Shown here in pieces: positions 23,092 to 30,955 of a stretch of 48,615 nt of DNA. Below the pieces are notes generated by a model that saw only the letters and a program-made list of their open reading frames with translations, ran no database searches and was not told the DNA's origin. Source of the stretch: Patescibacteria group bacterium (GTDB lineage: Bacteria > Patescibacteriota > Patescibacteriia > Patescibacteriales > WJLG01). The position numbers and the translations under genes were made by a program. How positions within the stretch are numbered: the stretch's first letter is position 1; the number at the start of each line of letters is the position of its first letter. The stretch spans positions 1 to 48,615 of the forward strand of contig JAQTUZ010000009.1 in assembly GCA_028707065.1 (NCBI GenBank). The letters run 5' to 3'.

Positions 23092-23799
23092 TTACGCAGC
23101 TTTGTTGTTTTCCTCGCCACTTTCTTCGTCATCCTCATCGTCCTCATCATCTTCATCCTCAAATTCTTCTTCCTCCTCGGCGACATTTTCCTCCGGCGCG
23201 GCCGAAGAATCACTGGACAAATCAAGCGCCGGCTGGTTGGCGCCAAACTTTTCGGCCAGCGGATTGTCTTCGAGAATCCTATCAATAGTATCATCTTTGC
23301 TTAATTTGTCATAGTCAGGCAATTCCTTGACATCATTTAAGCCCAGGAAGCGCAAAAAATCAAATGTCACCGTGTAATAACTTTCGTCTTTTTTTCTATC
23401 CTCCTTGACATCAACCAAACCTCTGATCAATAAATTACGTAATATTAGCGAACAATTAATACCACGAATCCGGTCCAGATCAGTCTTGGAAACCGGCCCG
23501 CGATAAGCGATGATCGTCAAAGTTTCCAAGCTGGGCCTGGTTAATTCCCCGGTTGTTTCATCTTTGACAAATTCTTGGATCAGCGCGGCGTTTTCCGGCG
23601 AAGTTACCATTTGGAAGCTGGAACCGTTCTTGATGATCTGGGTGCCGGCATTTTTTTCCTTATACTCCACAATTAATTTTTCCCCTGCCGTTTCAACTTC
23701 CTTAACCTCGCCTTTGATCAGATCCGCCAATTCTCTAGCCGACATCGGCCGCCCGGAAACAAATAATAATGACTCAATTTTAGATTCTAGATTGTTCAT
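23092..23799 (-). CDS. scpB: Segregation and condensation protein B
   Basis: 235 residues. Two winged-helix domains: S-K-I-E-S-L-L-F-V-S-G-R-P-M-S near the start, and the family mark L-T-I-I-A-Y-R-G-P-V-S-K-T-D-L-D-R-I-R-G at about residues 95-115. It forms the kleisin complex with ScpA and SMC for chromosome compaction. The C-terminal 60 residues are a very acidic tail (runs of E-D-D), longer than usual. scpA lies 110 bp upstream with a repeat hairpin between. Confidence 0.93.
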   Translation of the reverse strand: MNNLESKIESLLFVSGRPMSARELADLIKGEVKEVETAGEKLIVEYKEKNAGTQIIKNGSSFQMVTSPENAALIQEFVKDETTGELTRPSLETLTIIAYRGPVSKTDLDRIRGINCSLILRNLLIRGLVDVKEDRKKDESYYTVTFDFLRFLGLNDVKELPDYDKLSKDDTIDRILEDNPLAEKFGANQPALDLSSDSSAAPEENVAEEEEEFEDEDDEDDEDDEESGEENNKAA

Positions 23800-23826
23800 A
23801 AAATTATGCGCTTCAAAATATTAACC

Positions 23827-23916
23827 CAATTGCCAAATTGTTAAATTGTTACATTGTTACGCAACGCAATAATTTCCTTCGTAGCGCAACAATGTAGCAA
23901 TGAAACAATTCAATTT
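23827..23916. repeat. Word-repeat hairpin (AATTGTT/CATTGTTAC words)
   Basis: Left arm 23827-23866 and right arm 23880-23916, complementary in most positions, including GTTACGCAACG against CGTAGCGCAAC. The right arm contributes the TGA stop of scpA. Confidence 0.8.
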
Positions 23917-24626
23917 ATTTCTTTACGGCTAATTAATATTTCCGCAAACAGCTCCTCTTGTTCTACGGAAATAGTTTTTTGCTTCATCAATTCCAAAACG
24001 GCCAAGAAACTGACGATCACCTCGGTTTTCGACTCGGCTTTGGCCAAAAAATCCCGGAAACTTAAATTTATTCTGGCTAAAAGCGCATCACAGATTCCCT
24101 GAATCTTTTCTTCGATATTAACCTTGACTTGAATGGTCTCTTCTTCTAATTTAACTATTTTTTTATTGACCAGAAATTCCCTGAAAGCCGCGGCTAATTG
24201 TTCTTTGGCCAATTTCTTGGGCGGGGCGAAAAATTTATCTTCGGCGCCGATCATTTTCCATAATTTTCGCTCGGCGGGGGCGAACATAAAACGCTTTTCT
24301 TTCAATCGGCTTTCTATTTTTTTCATCGCTTCCAGAAATTCGCGATACATCTTCAACTGGCGTTCCAGATCGTCCTCGTCAACTTCCTCGGCCGGAAAAA
24401 GATAAGGCAAAAGGGCGCGGGATTTGAGATAGAGCAATTTGGCGGCCACCACTAAAAAATCCGCCATGGAATCCGGATCAATCTCGCTGGTTGTCCTGAT
24501 GAATTCCACGTATTGATCGGCGATCTTAGCCAGCGATATTTCGGCAATATCCATCTTTTCCGCCTCAATTATCTTTAATAATAAGGAAAGCGGACCTTCA
24601 AATTTTTCCAGTTTTACGTTTATCAT
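23910..24626 (-). CDS. scpA: Segregation and condensation protein A (kleisin)
   Basis: 238 residues from the ATG at 24626. N-terminal F-E-G-P-L-S-L-L-L-K-I-I-E and I-A-E-I-S-L-A-K-I-A-D-Q-Y define ScpA. The middle is charged and helical. The C-terminal winged helix has S-F-L-A-V-L-E-L-M-K. It bridges the heads of the SMC dimer and binds ScpB. The 18 codons upstream in the open frame encode repeat arm sequence and were excluded. The stop lies in the adjacent repeat. Confidence 0.93.
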   Translation of the reverse strand: MINVKLEKFEGPLSLLLKIIEAEKMDIAEISLAKIADQYVEFIRTTSEIDPDSMADFLVVAAKLLYLKSRALLPYLFPAEEVDEDDLERQLKMYREFLEAMKKIESRLKEKRFMFAPAERKLWKMIGAEDKFFAPPKKLAKEQLAAAFREFLVNKKIVKLEEETIQVKVNIEEKIQGICDALLARINLSFRDFLAKAESKTEVIVSFLAVLELMKQKTISVEQEELFAEILISRKEIN

Positions 24627-24645
24627 TTCGAAAAACTTGGTTATA

Positions 24646-24901
24646 TAATGCGAATACCACGAATTATACGCGAATACCACGAACTATTTAACGAATTTCT
24701 GACGATAATTCGTTCTGCCTATTTGTAGTATTCGCGAAGAATTCGCAGTATTCGCATCATGTTAGTATTTTATCAGAAAAAACCTATCCCCGAAAGCCCA
24801 TTTATCCACCGAATTGTCTCGCTTTTTAAAACTAAATACAATACGTTCGTGTCGAATTTTGTTCGTAGTATTCGCGTATAATTCGTAGTATTCGCATTAT
24901 G
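24646..24901. repeat. Two word-repeat units (GCGAATAC family) upstream of scpA
   Basis: 24646-24761: left arm of TGCGAATAC/CACGAATTA words, right arm of GTATTCGCG words. 24842-24901 holds a further right-type arm (TTCGTAGTATTCGCG). The stretch between them has no gene. Confidence 0.8.
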
Positions 24902-24940
24902 TACCCAAATCGGGCAAAAAAATAACGCCCGCTAACGAAA

Positions 24941-24972
24941 ATCCGCTTTGACCCTTGCGGGCAAAAGCGGAT
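24941..24972 (-). terminator. Likely terminator of the ybaK-like gene
   Basis: ATCCGCTTT / AAAGCGGAT 9-bp stem with an inner hairpin, followed in the minus direction by TTTTCGTTAG; a further T run lies 25 bp on. Confidence 0.6.
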
Positions 24973-25018
24973 CCTCCTCGTCCGGGCGAATTCCGCCCGC
25001 GATAATATACTGCCTATA

Positions 25019-25627
25019 TTATTTCTTCTTTTTCTTCGAAGCCTTTTTCTTGGACTTCTTGGCAGCCTTTTTTTTCTTGGCCATTTTTTTATTCGCGCCA
25101 GGCTTCATCTTAATTGGTGAAGATGGGCGTGTATTAGTTAACTTCACTTTTTTATTAATGCCGAAACTGGCTAAAACCGCGTTTTCCAGGCGGAGAAAAT
25201 CCTTAACACTCAATTCTATCGAATGATTGAAGCTTCCCGAAGAAAATACCGCTTTTTTCAATCCGGCCAGCTTTTTTTCCGCTAAGATCGGCAATTTATG
25301 AAACCCTCCAAACGCTGTAACCCCTTGATCTTTAAGTTTTAAGATTTCCTTCATTACCTTTTCCGAAGGGATTTGAACGGTTTTTACTTTAACCCCGGCT
25401 TCTTTTTCAATCGCCTGCTTGATCTTGGCAAAATCCAAATTTTGGTTAGCCGGCAGGCAAACGATATAATAATAATTGTCCGCCTTGACCAAAAGCGACT
25501 TGACGATCTCATCCATTTTTCTTTTCAAAGTATTGGCAACGTCGATCGCCGTGTAAACTGTTTTGTGCTCTAAAACTTTCGGACTGATTCCTCCGGCTTC
25601 CAAATACTTGATCAGCGCGGTCGGCAT
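25019..25627 (-). CDS. YbaK/ProX-type aminoacyl-tRNA deacylase-like protein with Lys-rich tail
   Basis: 202 residues from the ATG at 25627, which has AAAGGA 8 bp before it and fits the family's start (K-Y-L-E-A-G-G-I). The family hydrolyses mis-charged tRNAs. Core features: V-Y-T-A-I-D-V-A-N-T-L near residues 24-34, K-S-L-L-V-K and G-V-T-A-F-G-G-F, with S-S-G-S near 130. The tail (last 35 residues) is almost pure Lys/Ala/Ser, as in DNA- or RNA-binding tails. An upstream ATG at 25681 would add 18 residues encoded by a palindromic element (S-A-K-A-T-E-D-K), so the start is uncertain. Confidence 0.85.
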   Translation of the reverse strand: MPTALIKYLEAGGISPKVLEHKTVYTAIDVANTLKRKMDEIVKSLLVKADNYYYIVCLPANQNLDFAKIKQAIEKEAGVKVKTVQIPSEKVMKEILKLKDQGVTAFGGFHKLPILAEKKLAGLKKAVFSSGSFNHSIELSVKDFLRLENAVLASFGINKKVKLTNTRPSSPIKMKPGANKKMAKKKKAAKKSKKKASKKKKK

Positions 25628-25634
25628 TTTTTTT

Positions 25635-25675
25635 CCTTTGTCCTCCGTAGCTTTGGCGGAGAAGGATTCTGACTT
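25635..25675. repeat. Palindromic element (CTCCGTAGC...GGCGGAG type) at the start of the ybaK-like gene
   Basis: TTGTCCTCCGTAGCTTTGG then CGGAGAAGG. CTCCG/CGGAG form the stem. In the minus frame it reads F-S-A-K-A-T-E-D-K, the same peptide type as in rplW (F-A-K-A-S-A-D-K) and rplD (S-A-T-A-T-G-D-K). Confidence 0.75.
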
Positions 25676-25790
25676 GCTCATAATCACATTATAGCACGTT
25701 TATTTTTTTTGGGAAGAGATTTTTCCATTTTTCCCCTTTCGTCGTATTACACATCATACCACAGAAAAAAATTTTTGCAAAGAATTTTCG

Positions 25791-25901
25791 CGGAAATTGG
25801 AAAATTTGAAATTAAAATAATTGATTGATCAAAAAATCTTCCGCTCAAGGCGGAAGATTTTTTAAATTCCAATTTTCAAATTTTCCAATTTTCTAATTTC
25901 C
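25791..25901. repeat. Word-repeat hairpin (GAAATTGG family) enclosing a terminator
   Basis: Left arm 25791-25817 (GGAAATTGGAAAATTTGAAATT), right arm 25862-25901 (AATTCCAATTTTCAAATTTTC...). The loop holds the terminator at 25832-25862. The TAG stop of the DUF5671 gene lies in the right arm. Confidence 0.8.
25832..25862 (-). terminator. Bidirectional-looking intrinsic terminator
   Basis: AAAATCTTCCGC / GCGGAAGATTTT with loop TCAAG, A and T runs at both sides. Ends the DUF5671 gene. Confidence 0.85.
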
Positions 25902-26849
25902 CTTTACCGGCGTAATAAATATTTGCCGCTTCAAACACTGATAACCGGCATCATGCGCGGATGAATTCGCGCCAACGCTGGCTGGATAAGTCATGCCGAG
26001 ATTTTTATCTCTACCAATGTTAGAAGTCCTAAAATTAGCGCAAATTTCATAGGTGGTCGTACCCGTAACATTATAAACAAAGGCCTGGCCGGTCTGGCTG
26101 TCTTTTAATAGATCGGCGGTCAAATAAGCGCAATCAGCTTGCATCGCGGCAAAGTTGGGCGGAAGTTTTGTCTTTTCCCGATAATATTGATCAGCGCAAG
26201 AATCGATCGTGTAAAAATTATTGATCACCTGCTCGTCTAATCTTCTGTTCCGCGCTTCGCCCGGCGTGGCGGCGACAAAGAATGAAGCGACGAAAACTAT
26301 CACGGTTACGGCCAGTGTGGCGATAAAAAATATTTTTAAGGTTTTATCCTTAACGTTTTCCACAACCGCGCGCCGGATATCATAAAGATAGAATCCGAAC
26401 ACTGCCGCAGCAATTACCAGGACAGAAATTGTTTTCAAAATAAATTTCATCGTCACTTCGCCATTTAAAAAATTATTGACAAAAGCGATCAGCCAGCCGA
26501 TAAAGATGCAGAAAGAAACAAAAAGTATCAAATAAGTCAGCCAGCGGCGGATGCCCGAATCTTTTTTCAATTCTCCTTTAAATAAACTTCGTTGAATCAG
26601 CCAGCTGATCCCATAAAAAATCGGGGTAGAGACCAGCAAAGCCGAGATCGCGAATTTCAAAGCATTTTCATCATAGCTTCCCGAATAAGCGACGATCACA
26701 TCAGCGATGTTCTTGTTGATGATCTGAAACAAGATTATGCCGAAAGAAACCGTCATAAACCCCAACGAAACCAGATGAATGAGATAAAAGAACACGAATT
26801 TGGCCGCATTGCTTTTGACCGGCGCGGCAGCCGCGGTGGATTGGTCCAT
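25893..26849 (-). CDS. DUF5671-type multi-pass membrane protein
   Basis: 318 residues from M-D-Q-S. Six hydrophobic segments lie in the first 210 residues, with the first pair (F-F-Y-L-I-H-L-V-S-L-G-F and F-A-I-S-A-L-L-V-S-T-P-I-F-Y-G-I-S-W) typical of DUF5671. The C-terminal 110 residues are outside the membrane and carry four Cys (S-C-A-D-Q-Y; D-C-A-Y-L-T; I-C-A-N-F; Q-C-L-K-R), possibly two disulphides. This part, with Q-V-I-N-N-F-Y-T-I-D-S-C-A and Y-E-I-C-A-N-F, resembles pilin-like globular heads. Function unknown; common in Patescibacteria. Confidence 0.75.
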   Translation of the reverse strand: MDQSTAAAAPVKSNAAKFVFFYLIHLVSLGFMTVSFGIILFQIINKNIADVIVAYSGSYDENALKFAISALLVSTPIFYGISWLIQRSLFKGELKKDSGIRRWLTYLILFVSFCIFIGWLIAFVNNFLNGEVTMKFILKTISVLVIAAAVFGFYLYDIRRAVVENVKDKTLKIFFIATLAVTVIVFVASFFVAATPGEARNRRLDEQVINNFYTIDSCADQYYREKTKLPPNFAAMQADCAYLTADLLKDSQTGQAFVYNVTGTTTYEICANFRTSNIGRDKNLGMTYPASVGANSSAHDAGYQCLKRQIFITPVKGN

Positions 26850-27033
26850 AAAAATCAATTATTAATTATAAATGATAAATTATAAATGTCTTATTTTCTA
26901 GCTTAAATTATACTATTTATTGCCAGATAAAGCAAAAAGAGGCTGATTTCGCCTCTGTTTTCATCATTTTTAAAATTTACTAAAAACCGATACTGCGCCA
27001 TTGGAAAATTTCGGATAAGACGCGCAGCGTATT

Positions 27034-27173
27034 TTTTGTCATCCTGAGCCCCTGGCGAAGGATCTATTTTGCAGAAACGCAGACTTGCTTCAATAAAAAT
27101 TTTTGACGAAGAACCGCGTGCTTCTCGGACAATAGATCCTTCACTCCGCTACGCTCCGTTCAGGATGACAAAA
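27034..27173. mobile_element. MITE-like element, copy 1 (140 bp)
   Basis: Ends TTTTGTCATCCTGAG and TTCAGGATGACAAAA, with inner inverted GGATCTAT/ATAGATCC. It matches the element at 31343-31484 in ends, length and part of the interior (TTCTCGGA.AATAGATCC). No ORF, so non-autonomous. Related TCATCCTGAG repeats are widespread in bacteria. Confidence 0.8.
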
Positions 27174-27225
27174 GGAAAAAACGTTGCGCAACAATGTAAC
27201 AACAAAACAATGCCGGGAATAGACC

Positions 27226-27300
27226 AACCCCGTCGCCGAACTCGGCACCCCTCCCCCACGCATCGCTATCGCTTTGCGGGGCGGACAAGAGGGGACTTTT
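27226..27300. repeat. G/C-rich palindromic element (ACCCCTCC family)
   Basis: ACCCCGTCGCCGAACTCGGC, ACCCCTCCCCCACG, GCGGGGCGG, GAGGGGACTTTTTT: same order of motifs as at 30430-30483. It ends right at the aspS stop and gives it a T run on the plus strand. Confidence 0.65.
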
Positions 27301-29082
27301 TTATTTCTCGTCTATCTTTATATGAAGCTCTTTAAGCTGTTTCGGGTTGACTTCTGAGGGCGAGTCCATCATCACGTCGCGGCCGGCGCCGTCCTTGGGG
27401 AAGGCGTAGATGTCACGAATTGAGTCCAAATCGAAGAAAATCATCAGCAAGCGGTCAAGGCCAGGAGCGGCGCCAGCGTGCGGCGGAGCGCCATATTCAA
27501 ACGCCCGAAGCATGGCGCCGAATTTGGCATCAACTTCCGCTCGCTTATAACCGGCGATTTCAAAAGCGCGATACATAATTTCCGGTTCGTGATTACGAAC
27601 CGCACCAGAAGTAATTTCGTAACCATTAGCCACTAAATCGTATTGATAAGCCAGAATTTCCAGCGGATTTTTGGTATTCAAAGCTTCCAAACCGCCTTGG
27701 GGCATGGAAAAAGGATTATGACTAAAATCAATTCTCCCCTCTTCGATTTCCGAATATTCATACATCGGGAAGTCAACCACCCAGGCGAAGGCGACCTCTT
27801 GGGGATTTTTCAAGCCAAGCAAAGTTCCGCATTGGCTTCTGACCGCGCCTAAACTCGAGCAAACCGTGCGGAAATTATCAGCACCAAAAAAGATAATATC
27901 GCCTGTTTTAGCGCCAAGTTCCTCGATCAACCGCTTAGTCAACTCATCACCCAAAAACTTAATGATGGGCGAATTGGGACCTTCTGGCTTCATCTGAATG
28001 TAGGCCAACCCTTTGGCTTTTTTAGTTTTGGCCAATTCGGTCAGATCATCGATAATACTGCGGGTAAATTGATTGCCGCCATCAACTTTCAAAGCATGCA
28101 CCACGCCGCCATCTTTAATGGCGTTGGCAAAAACCGAAAAACCGCAATCCTTGACCATTTCAGTTACCGGCTTGATCGGCAGATCAAAACGCAGATCTGG
28201 CTTGTCCGAACCATATTTGGTCAGCGCTTCCTGATAAGCGATCTGGGGGAATTTATCCCACTTGATCTTTTTATCAGTGAATTTTTTAGTCAGTTCGATC
28301 ATCAACGGCTCGATCATCGCCCAAACGTCTTCCTGATTGACAAAACTCATTTCCATATCAATCTGATAAAAATCCCCCGGATGGCGGTCGTTACGGGGAT
28401 CTTCGTCGCGAAAACAAGGCGCGATCTGAAAATAGCGGTCTAGCCCTGCTACCATCAATAATTGCTTGAATTGCTGGGGCGCCTGGGGCAGGGCGAAAAA
28501 CTTTCCCGGATAAACGCGGGACGGGACAAGATAATCACGCGCGCCTTCGGGCGAAGAATTGGCCAAAATCGGCGTCTGCACTTCGATAAAATCATTTTTA
28601 TGAAAATATTCGCGGATCGCGGTAATGACCTCATCGCGCTTTTTCATGATGTTCTGCAATTTTTCCCGGCGCAGATCAAGAAAACGATATTTCAAACGGA
28701 TCTGTTCGTTGGCCTGGCTTTCTTTTTCTTCCTCAAGCTCGAAAGGCAAAGCTTTGGACTTGCTTAAAATTTTCAACTCGGCAACTTCAATTTCAATTTC
28801 GCCGGTGGCCAACTTGGTATTAATCATCTCGGCCGGCCTCGCGGCTACTTTGCCTTTAATATTGATCACCCACTCGCTTCTTAATTGATCAGCGTTTTTC
28901 ATTACCTCGGCGCTAGTGCCATGATCCAAATCAAATTTGATCTGCGTCACGCCATAGCGGTCGCGCAAATCGATAAAAATCACTCCGCCGTGGTCTCTAC
29001 GGCGATAAACCCAGCCGGAAAGCTCGACGGCCTGGCCGATTTGTTCTTTTCTTAATTGTCCGCAGGTATGAGTTCGCAGCAT
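27301..29082 (-). CDS. aspS: Aspartyl-tRNA synthetase
   Basis: 593 residues, bacterial type. N-terminal OB fold binds the anticodon (L-S-G-W-V-Y-R-R-R-D-H-G-G-V-I-F-I-D-L-R-D at 20-40). Class II motif 2 is F-R-D-E-D-P-R-N-D-R-H near residue 220. The inserted GAD domain lies at about 290-420, and motif 3, G-A-A-P-G-L-D-R-L, near 565. It charges tRNA-Asp (and perhaps tRNA-Asn if non-discriminating; not decidable here). Expression is apparently set by the T-box leader upstream. Directly before the start is a TTAGTTAA-type repeat. Confidence 0.97.
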   Translation of the reverse strand: MLRTHTCGQLRKEQIGQAVELSGWVYRRRDHGGVIFIDLRDRYGVTQIKFDLDHGTSAEVMKNADQLRSEWVINIKGKVAARPAEMINTKLATGEIEIEVAELKILSKSKALPFELEEEKESQANEQIRLKYRFLDLRREKLQNIMKKRDEVITAIREYFHKNDFIEVQTPILANSSPEGARDYLVPSRVYPGKFFALPQAPQQFKQLLMVAGLDRYFQIAPCFRDEDPRNDRHPGDFYQIDMEMSFVNQEDVWAMIEPLMIELTKKFTDKKIKWDKFPQIAYQEALTKYGSDKPDLRFDLPIKPVTEMVKDCGFSVFANAIKDGGVVHALKVDGGNQFTRSIIDDLTELAKTKKAKGLAYIQMKPEGPNSPIIKFLGDELTKRLIEELGAKTGDIIFFGADNFRTVCSSLGAVRSQCGTLLGLKNPQEVAFAWVVDFPMYEYSEIEEGRIDFSHNPFSMPQGGLEALNTKNPLEILAYQYDLVANGYEITSGAVRNHEPEIMYRAFEIAGYKRAEVDAKFGAMLRAFEYGAPPHAGAAPGLDRLLMIFFDLDSIRDIYAFPKDGAGRDVMMDSPSEVNPKQLKELHIKIDEK

Positions 29083-29089
29083 AGTAAAA

Positions 29090-29180
29090 TAGTTAATTAG
29101 TCAATTAGTCACTTAGTTGAAAAATAGATTGCCGCTGGTTTGCTCTTCAACTAAGTGACTAATTGACTAATTTCCTAATT
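29090..29180. repeat. Word-repeat hairpin (TTAGTTAA/TTAGTCAC family) inside the aspS leader
   Basis: Left arm 29090-29119 (TAGTTAAT, TAGTCAAT, TAGTCACT, TAGTTGA), right arm 29147-29180 complementary with TCAACTAAGTGACTAATTGA. Located between T-box and aspS, so it is transcribed with them. Confidence 0.85.
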
Positions 29181-29242
29181 AAATTTAAATATTTATCTTT
29201 AGTGTAATATCGCGCCGAAAAAATTTTAATAGTCAGTGTAAA

Positions 29243-29607
29243 TTAAAAACCGCCCTTGCCAGATAAACACAAAAATCGTGTCGATCTTGCAAGGGCGTTT
29301 TAAGGAACTGCCGCTGGATGCTCTTTCGAGTATAAATTTTTAGATTTCGAGCAAATTTTGAAAAAAATTTTGAAGGTGATGTGGTTCATCAGCTGAAAAA
29401 TTTTTTAAAAAATTTGCCGAAAGATAAAGATTTAGACCGAAAACGGCATTCAGCGGCAGTTCCTCCTACGCGGTGCCACCTCGCTTTTGTCTTATAACGC
29501 TCAAACGCGCTATTGGTTCGATAACGGGAACTCCCGGAGGGTTCTACTCCGTCAAAATAACGTTTCTTCCCCCGCTCGGCCGTGTTAGCGGCCTCATTGC
29601 TTTGTTA
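29243..29607 (-). promoter_or_regulatory. T-box riboswitch-like leader of aspS
   Basis: The conserved T-box GCGAGGTGGCACCGCG lies at 29484-29469 (minus). Upstream is the usual stem III-like CGGGAGTTCCCG and a G/C-rich hairpin, GGCCG/CGGCC. Downstream, GGAACTGCCGCTG (29464-29452) can pair with CAGCGGCAGTTCC (29316-29304) across a long loop, and a terminator GCCCTTGC/GCAAGGGC with GTTTTTAATT is at 29296-29243. A GAC triplet at about 29550 may be the Asp specifier. T-boxes sense uncharged tRNA; with aspS the ligand would be tRNA-Asp. Confidence 0.85.
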
Positions 29608-29613
29608 TTTAAT

Positions 29614-29643
29614 ATAATAACAAAAATGCCGACATTTTGTCAA
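29614..29643 (-). promoter_or_regulatory. Promoter of the T-box-aspS unit
   Basis: TTGACA at 29643-29638, 18-bp spacer, TATTAT at 29619-29614; the RNA would begin near 29607, just before the first leader hairpin. Confidence 0.75.
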
Positions 29644-29757
29644 TGTGTTGGCCGATAACTTATAGCCATATGTTTATTTAACAAAAATAGCATTATTGAA
29701 TTTACTGAGATTTAATGGTATCATAAAAGCTTGTTTTATAGATAAGCTCCACAATCT

Positions 29758-30324
29758 ATGAAAAAAATCATTTCGCTTTACGGCTTGCCGGCCTGCGGCA
29801 AGACAACGCAGGCGGAAAAATTGGCTAAAAAATACGGGCTATACCAATTCGGCATGGGCGACAGGATTCGCGCCGAAATTCAGGCTGGCACCGAGCTGGG
29901 CAAAAAAATCAAAATCATGCACGACTCCGGCGTTTTAATTCCCGACGATTTAATGATCCAAATAATTCAAAACTGCGGCGAGCAAGCCAAAAAAACCGGC
30001 ATTGTTTTCGATGGTTTTCCGCGCATGATAAGTCAGGCGGAAATGCTTGATAAAATTTTGTCTCAAGCGGGAAAAAAAATTGAAAAATTTTTCTATCTGA
30101 AAATAAGCCGCGAGGAAGCCATAAACCGGATAAACAAACGTACCGCCCTTACCGGCCGAGTGGATGATAAAGACTTGGAAGCCGTGAATAACCGCTTTGG
30201 CGTCTTTCAGGAGCAATCAACCGGGCTAATCGATTACTATCAAAAACGAGGGGAATTAGTCGAAATCGACGGCGAAAAAAATATCGAGGAGGTGTTCCTC
30301 GAAATTTGCGCGCATTTAGAGTAA
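29758..30324 (+). CDS. Adenylate kinase-like nucleotide kinase (short form)
   Basis: 188 residues, the only plus-strand gene in the right half. P-loop G-L-P-A-C-G-K-T-T at residues 9-17. NMP-binding part G-M-G-D-R-I-R-A-E and F-D-G-F-P-R-M (family motif D-G-F-P-R). Lid reduced, R-T-A-L-T-G-R-V-D-D, without the four Cys of the other adenylate kinase at 32502. Could be a short adenylate kinase or another NMP kinase. The P-loop is unusual in having A-C instead of G-S/G-A. No Shine-Dalgarno. Divergent from aspS. Confidence 0.8.
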   Translation: MKKIISLYGLPACGKTTQAEKLAKKYGLYQFGMGDRIRAEIQAGTELGKKIKIMHDSGVLIPDDLMIQIIQNCGEQAKKTGIVFDGFPRMISQAEMLDKILSQAGKKIEKFFYLKISREEAINRINKRTALTGRVDDKDLEAVNNRFGVFQEQSTGLIDYYQKRGELVEIDGEKNIEEVFLEICAHLE

Positions 30325-30342
30325 TAAATATTAGATCTCCTT

Positions 30343-30870
30343 TTATTTTCTCCTTAACTCTTCAAATTCTTCTAAAGAGAACCCGAGAATGGCAGCAAAC
30401 TTATTAGAAAAAATTTCAAATTGATTGACGACTTTAACACACCCCGCCTCGCCGGGCTCGGCACCCCTCTCAAGAGGGGATTTTTTTTCCAAGCCATCTA
30501 AAAAATCTTTGAGCAGATTGAAGATTTCTTCGTGACCGTCAATCTCCCCTTCGCGGGTCATTTTCTCAACTAGCGCCAGGGTCTGATTGGCAAGAGATAC
30601 TTTTTCTAAATTTTCCTTGATATTGGGATAAAAATTTTCCCCGGTGGCCGTGCCGACATAATTAAGGTCTTTACCGGTTACAACCATTAGACGCGACAAG
30701 GTGAGCGGTTCGATGTGGCCGGAAAGTTTTGATTTTAATTTTTTGGCGCCGCGGGCGACCAATTCCAATTTTCCCCGGTCCTCGCTATAACAAACAATCC
30801 GGGAATCGTTTTCCCGGAAATCCTGACGGTTGAGTATAATAACTTTTGTATTAAATGTTGCTTCGTGCAT
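30343..30870 (-). CDS. recO: DNA repair protein RecO, short form
   Basis: 175 residues from the ATG at 30870; usual RecO is about 230-250. N-terminal OB fold: I-I-L-N-R-Q-D-F-R-E-N-D-S and G-K-L-E-L-V-A-R-G-A-K-K, both family hallmarks. RecO loads RecA with RecR and anneals strands. Residues about 130-147 (K-S-P-L-E-R-G-A-E-P-G-E-A-G) are an in-frame palindromic element. The C-terminus ends soon after F-S-L-E-E-F, so the usual zinc-binding Cys cluster is absent. Longer starts translate a repeat. Confidence 0.88.
   Translation of the reverse strand: MHEATFNTKVIILNRQDFRENDSRIVCYSEDRGKLELVARGAKKLKSKLSGHIEPLTLSRLMVVTGKDLNYVGTATGENFYPNIKENLEKVSLANQTLALVEKMTREGEIDGHEEIFNLLKDFLDGLEKKSPLERGAEPGEAGCVKVVNQFEIFSNKFAAILGFSLEEFEELRRK
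30430..30483. repeat. Palindromic element inserted in frame in recO
   Basis: ACACCCCGCCTCGCCGGGCT, CGGCACCCCTCTCAAGAGGGG: the same motif order as the intergenic copy at 27226-27300. Multiple-of-three insertion keeps the frame. Confidence 0.8.
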
Positions 30871-30880
30871 AAAATCAAGA

Positions 30881-30955
30881 TTAGAACAAAGAACATCGAA
30901 CAAAGAGCAAAAACTTGCCAATCCTTGCTCTTTGCTCTATGTTTTATGCTCTATC
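30881..30955. repeat. Word-repeat hairpin (AGAACAA/CGAACAA family)
   Basis: Left arm 30881-30910, right arm 30925-30955, of 7-bp AGAACAA/AGAGCAA words and their complements. The last three codons and stop of ruvX (30944-) lie in the right arm. Confidence 0.88.

Noticed and set aside
29473-29658. 61-codon plus-strand frame
   Set aside because: Lies opposite the T-box leader; conserved RNA motifs explain the sequence.
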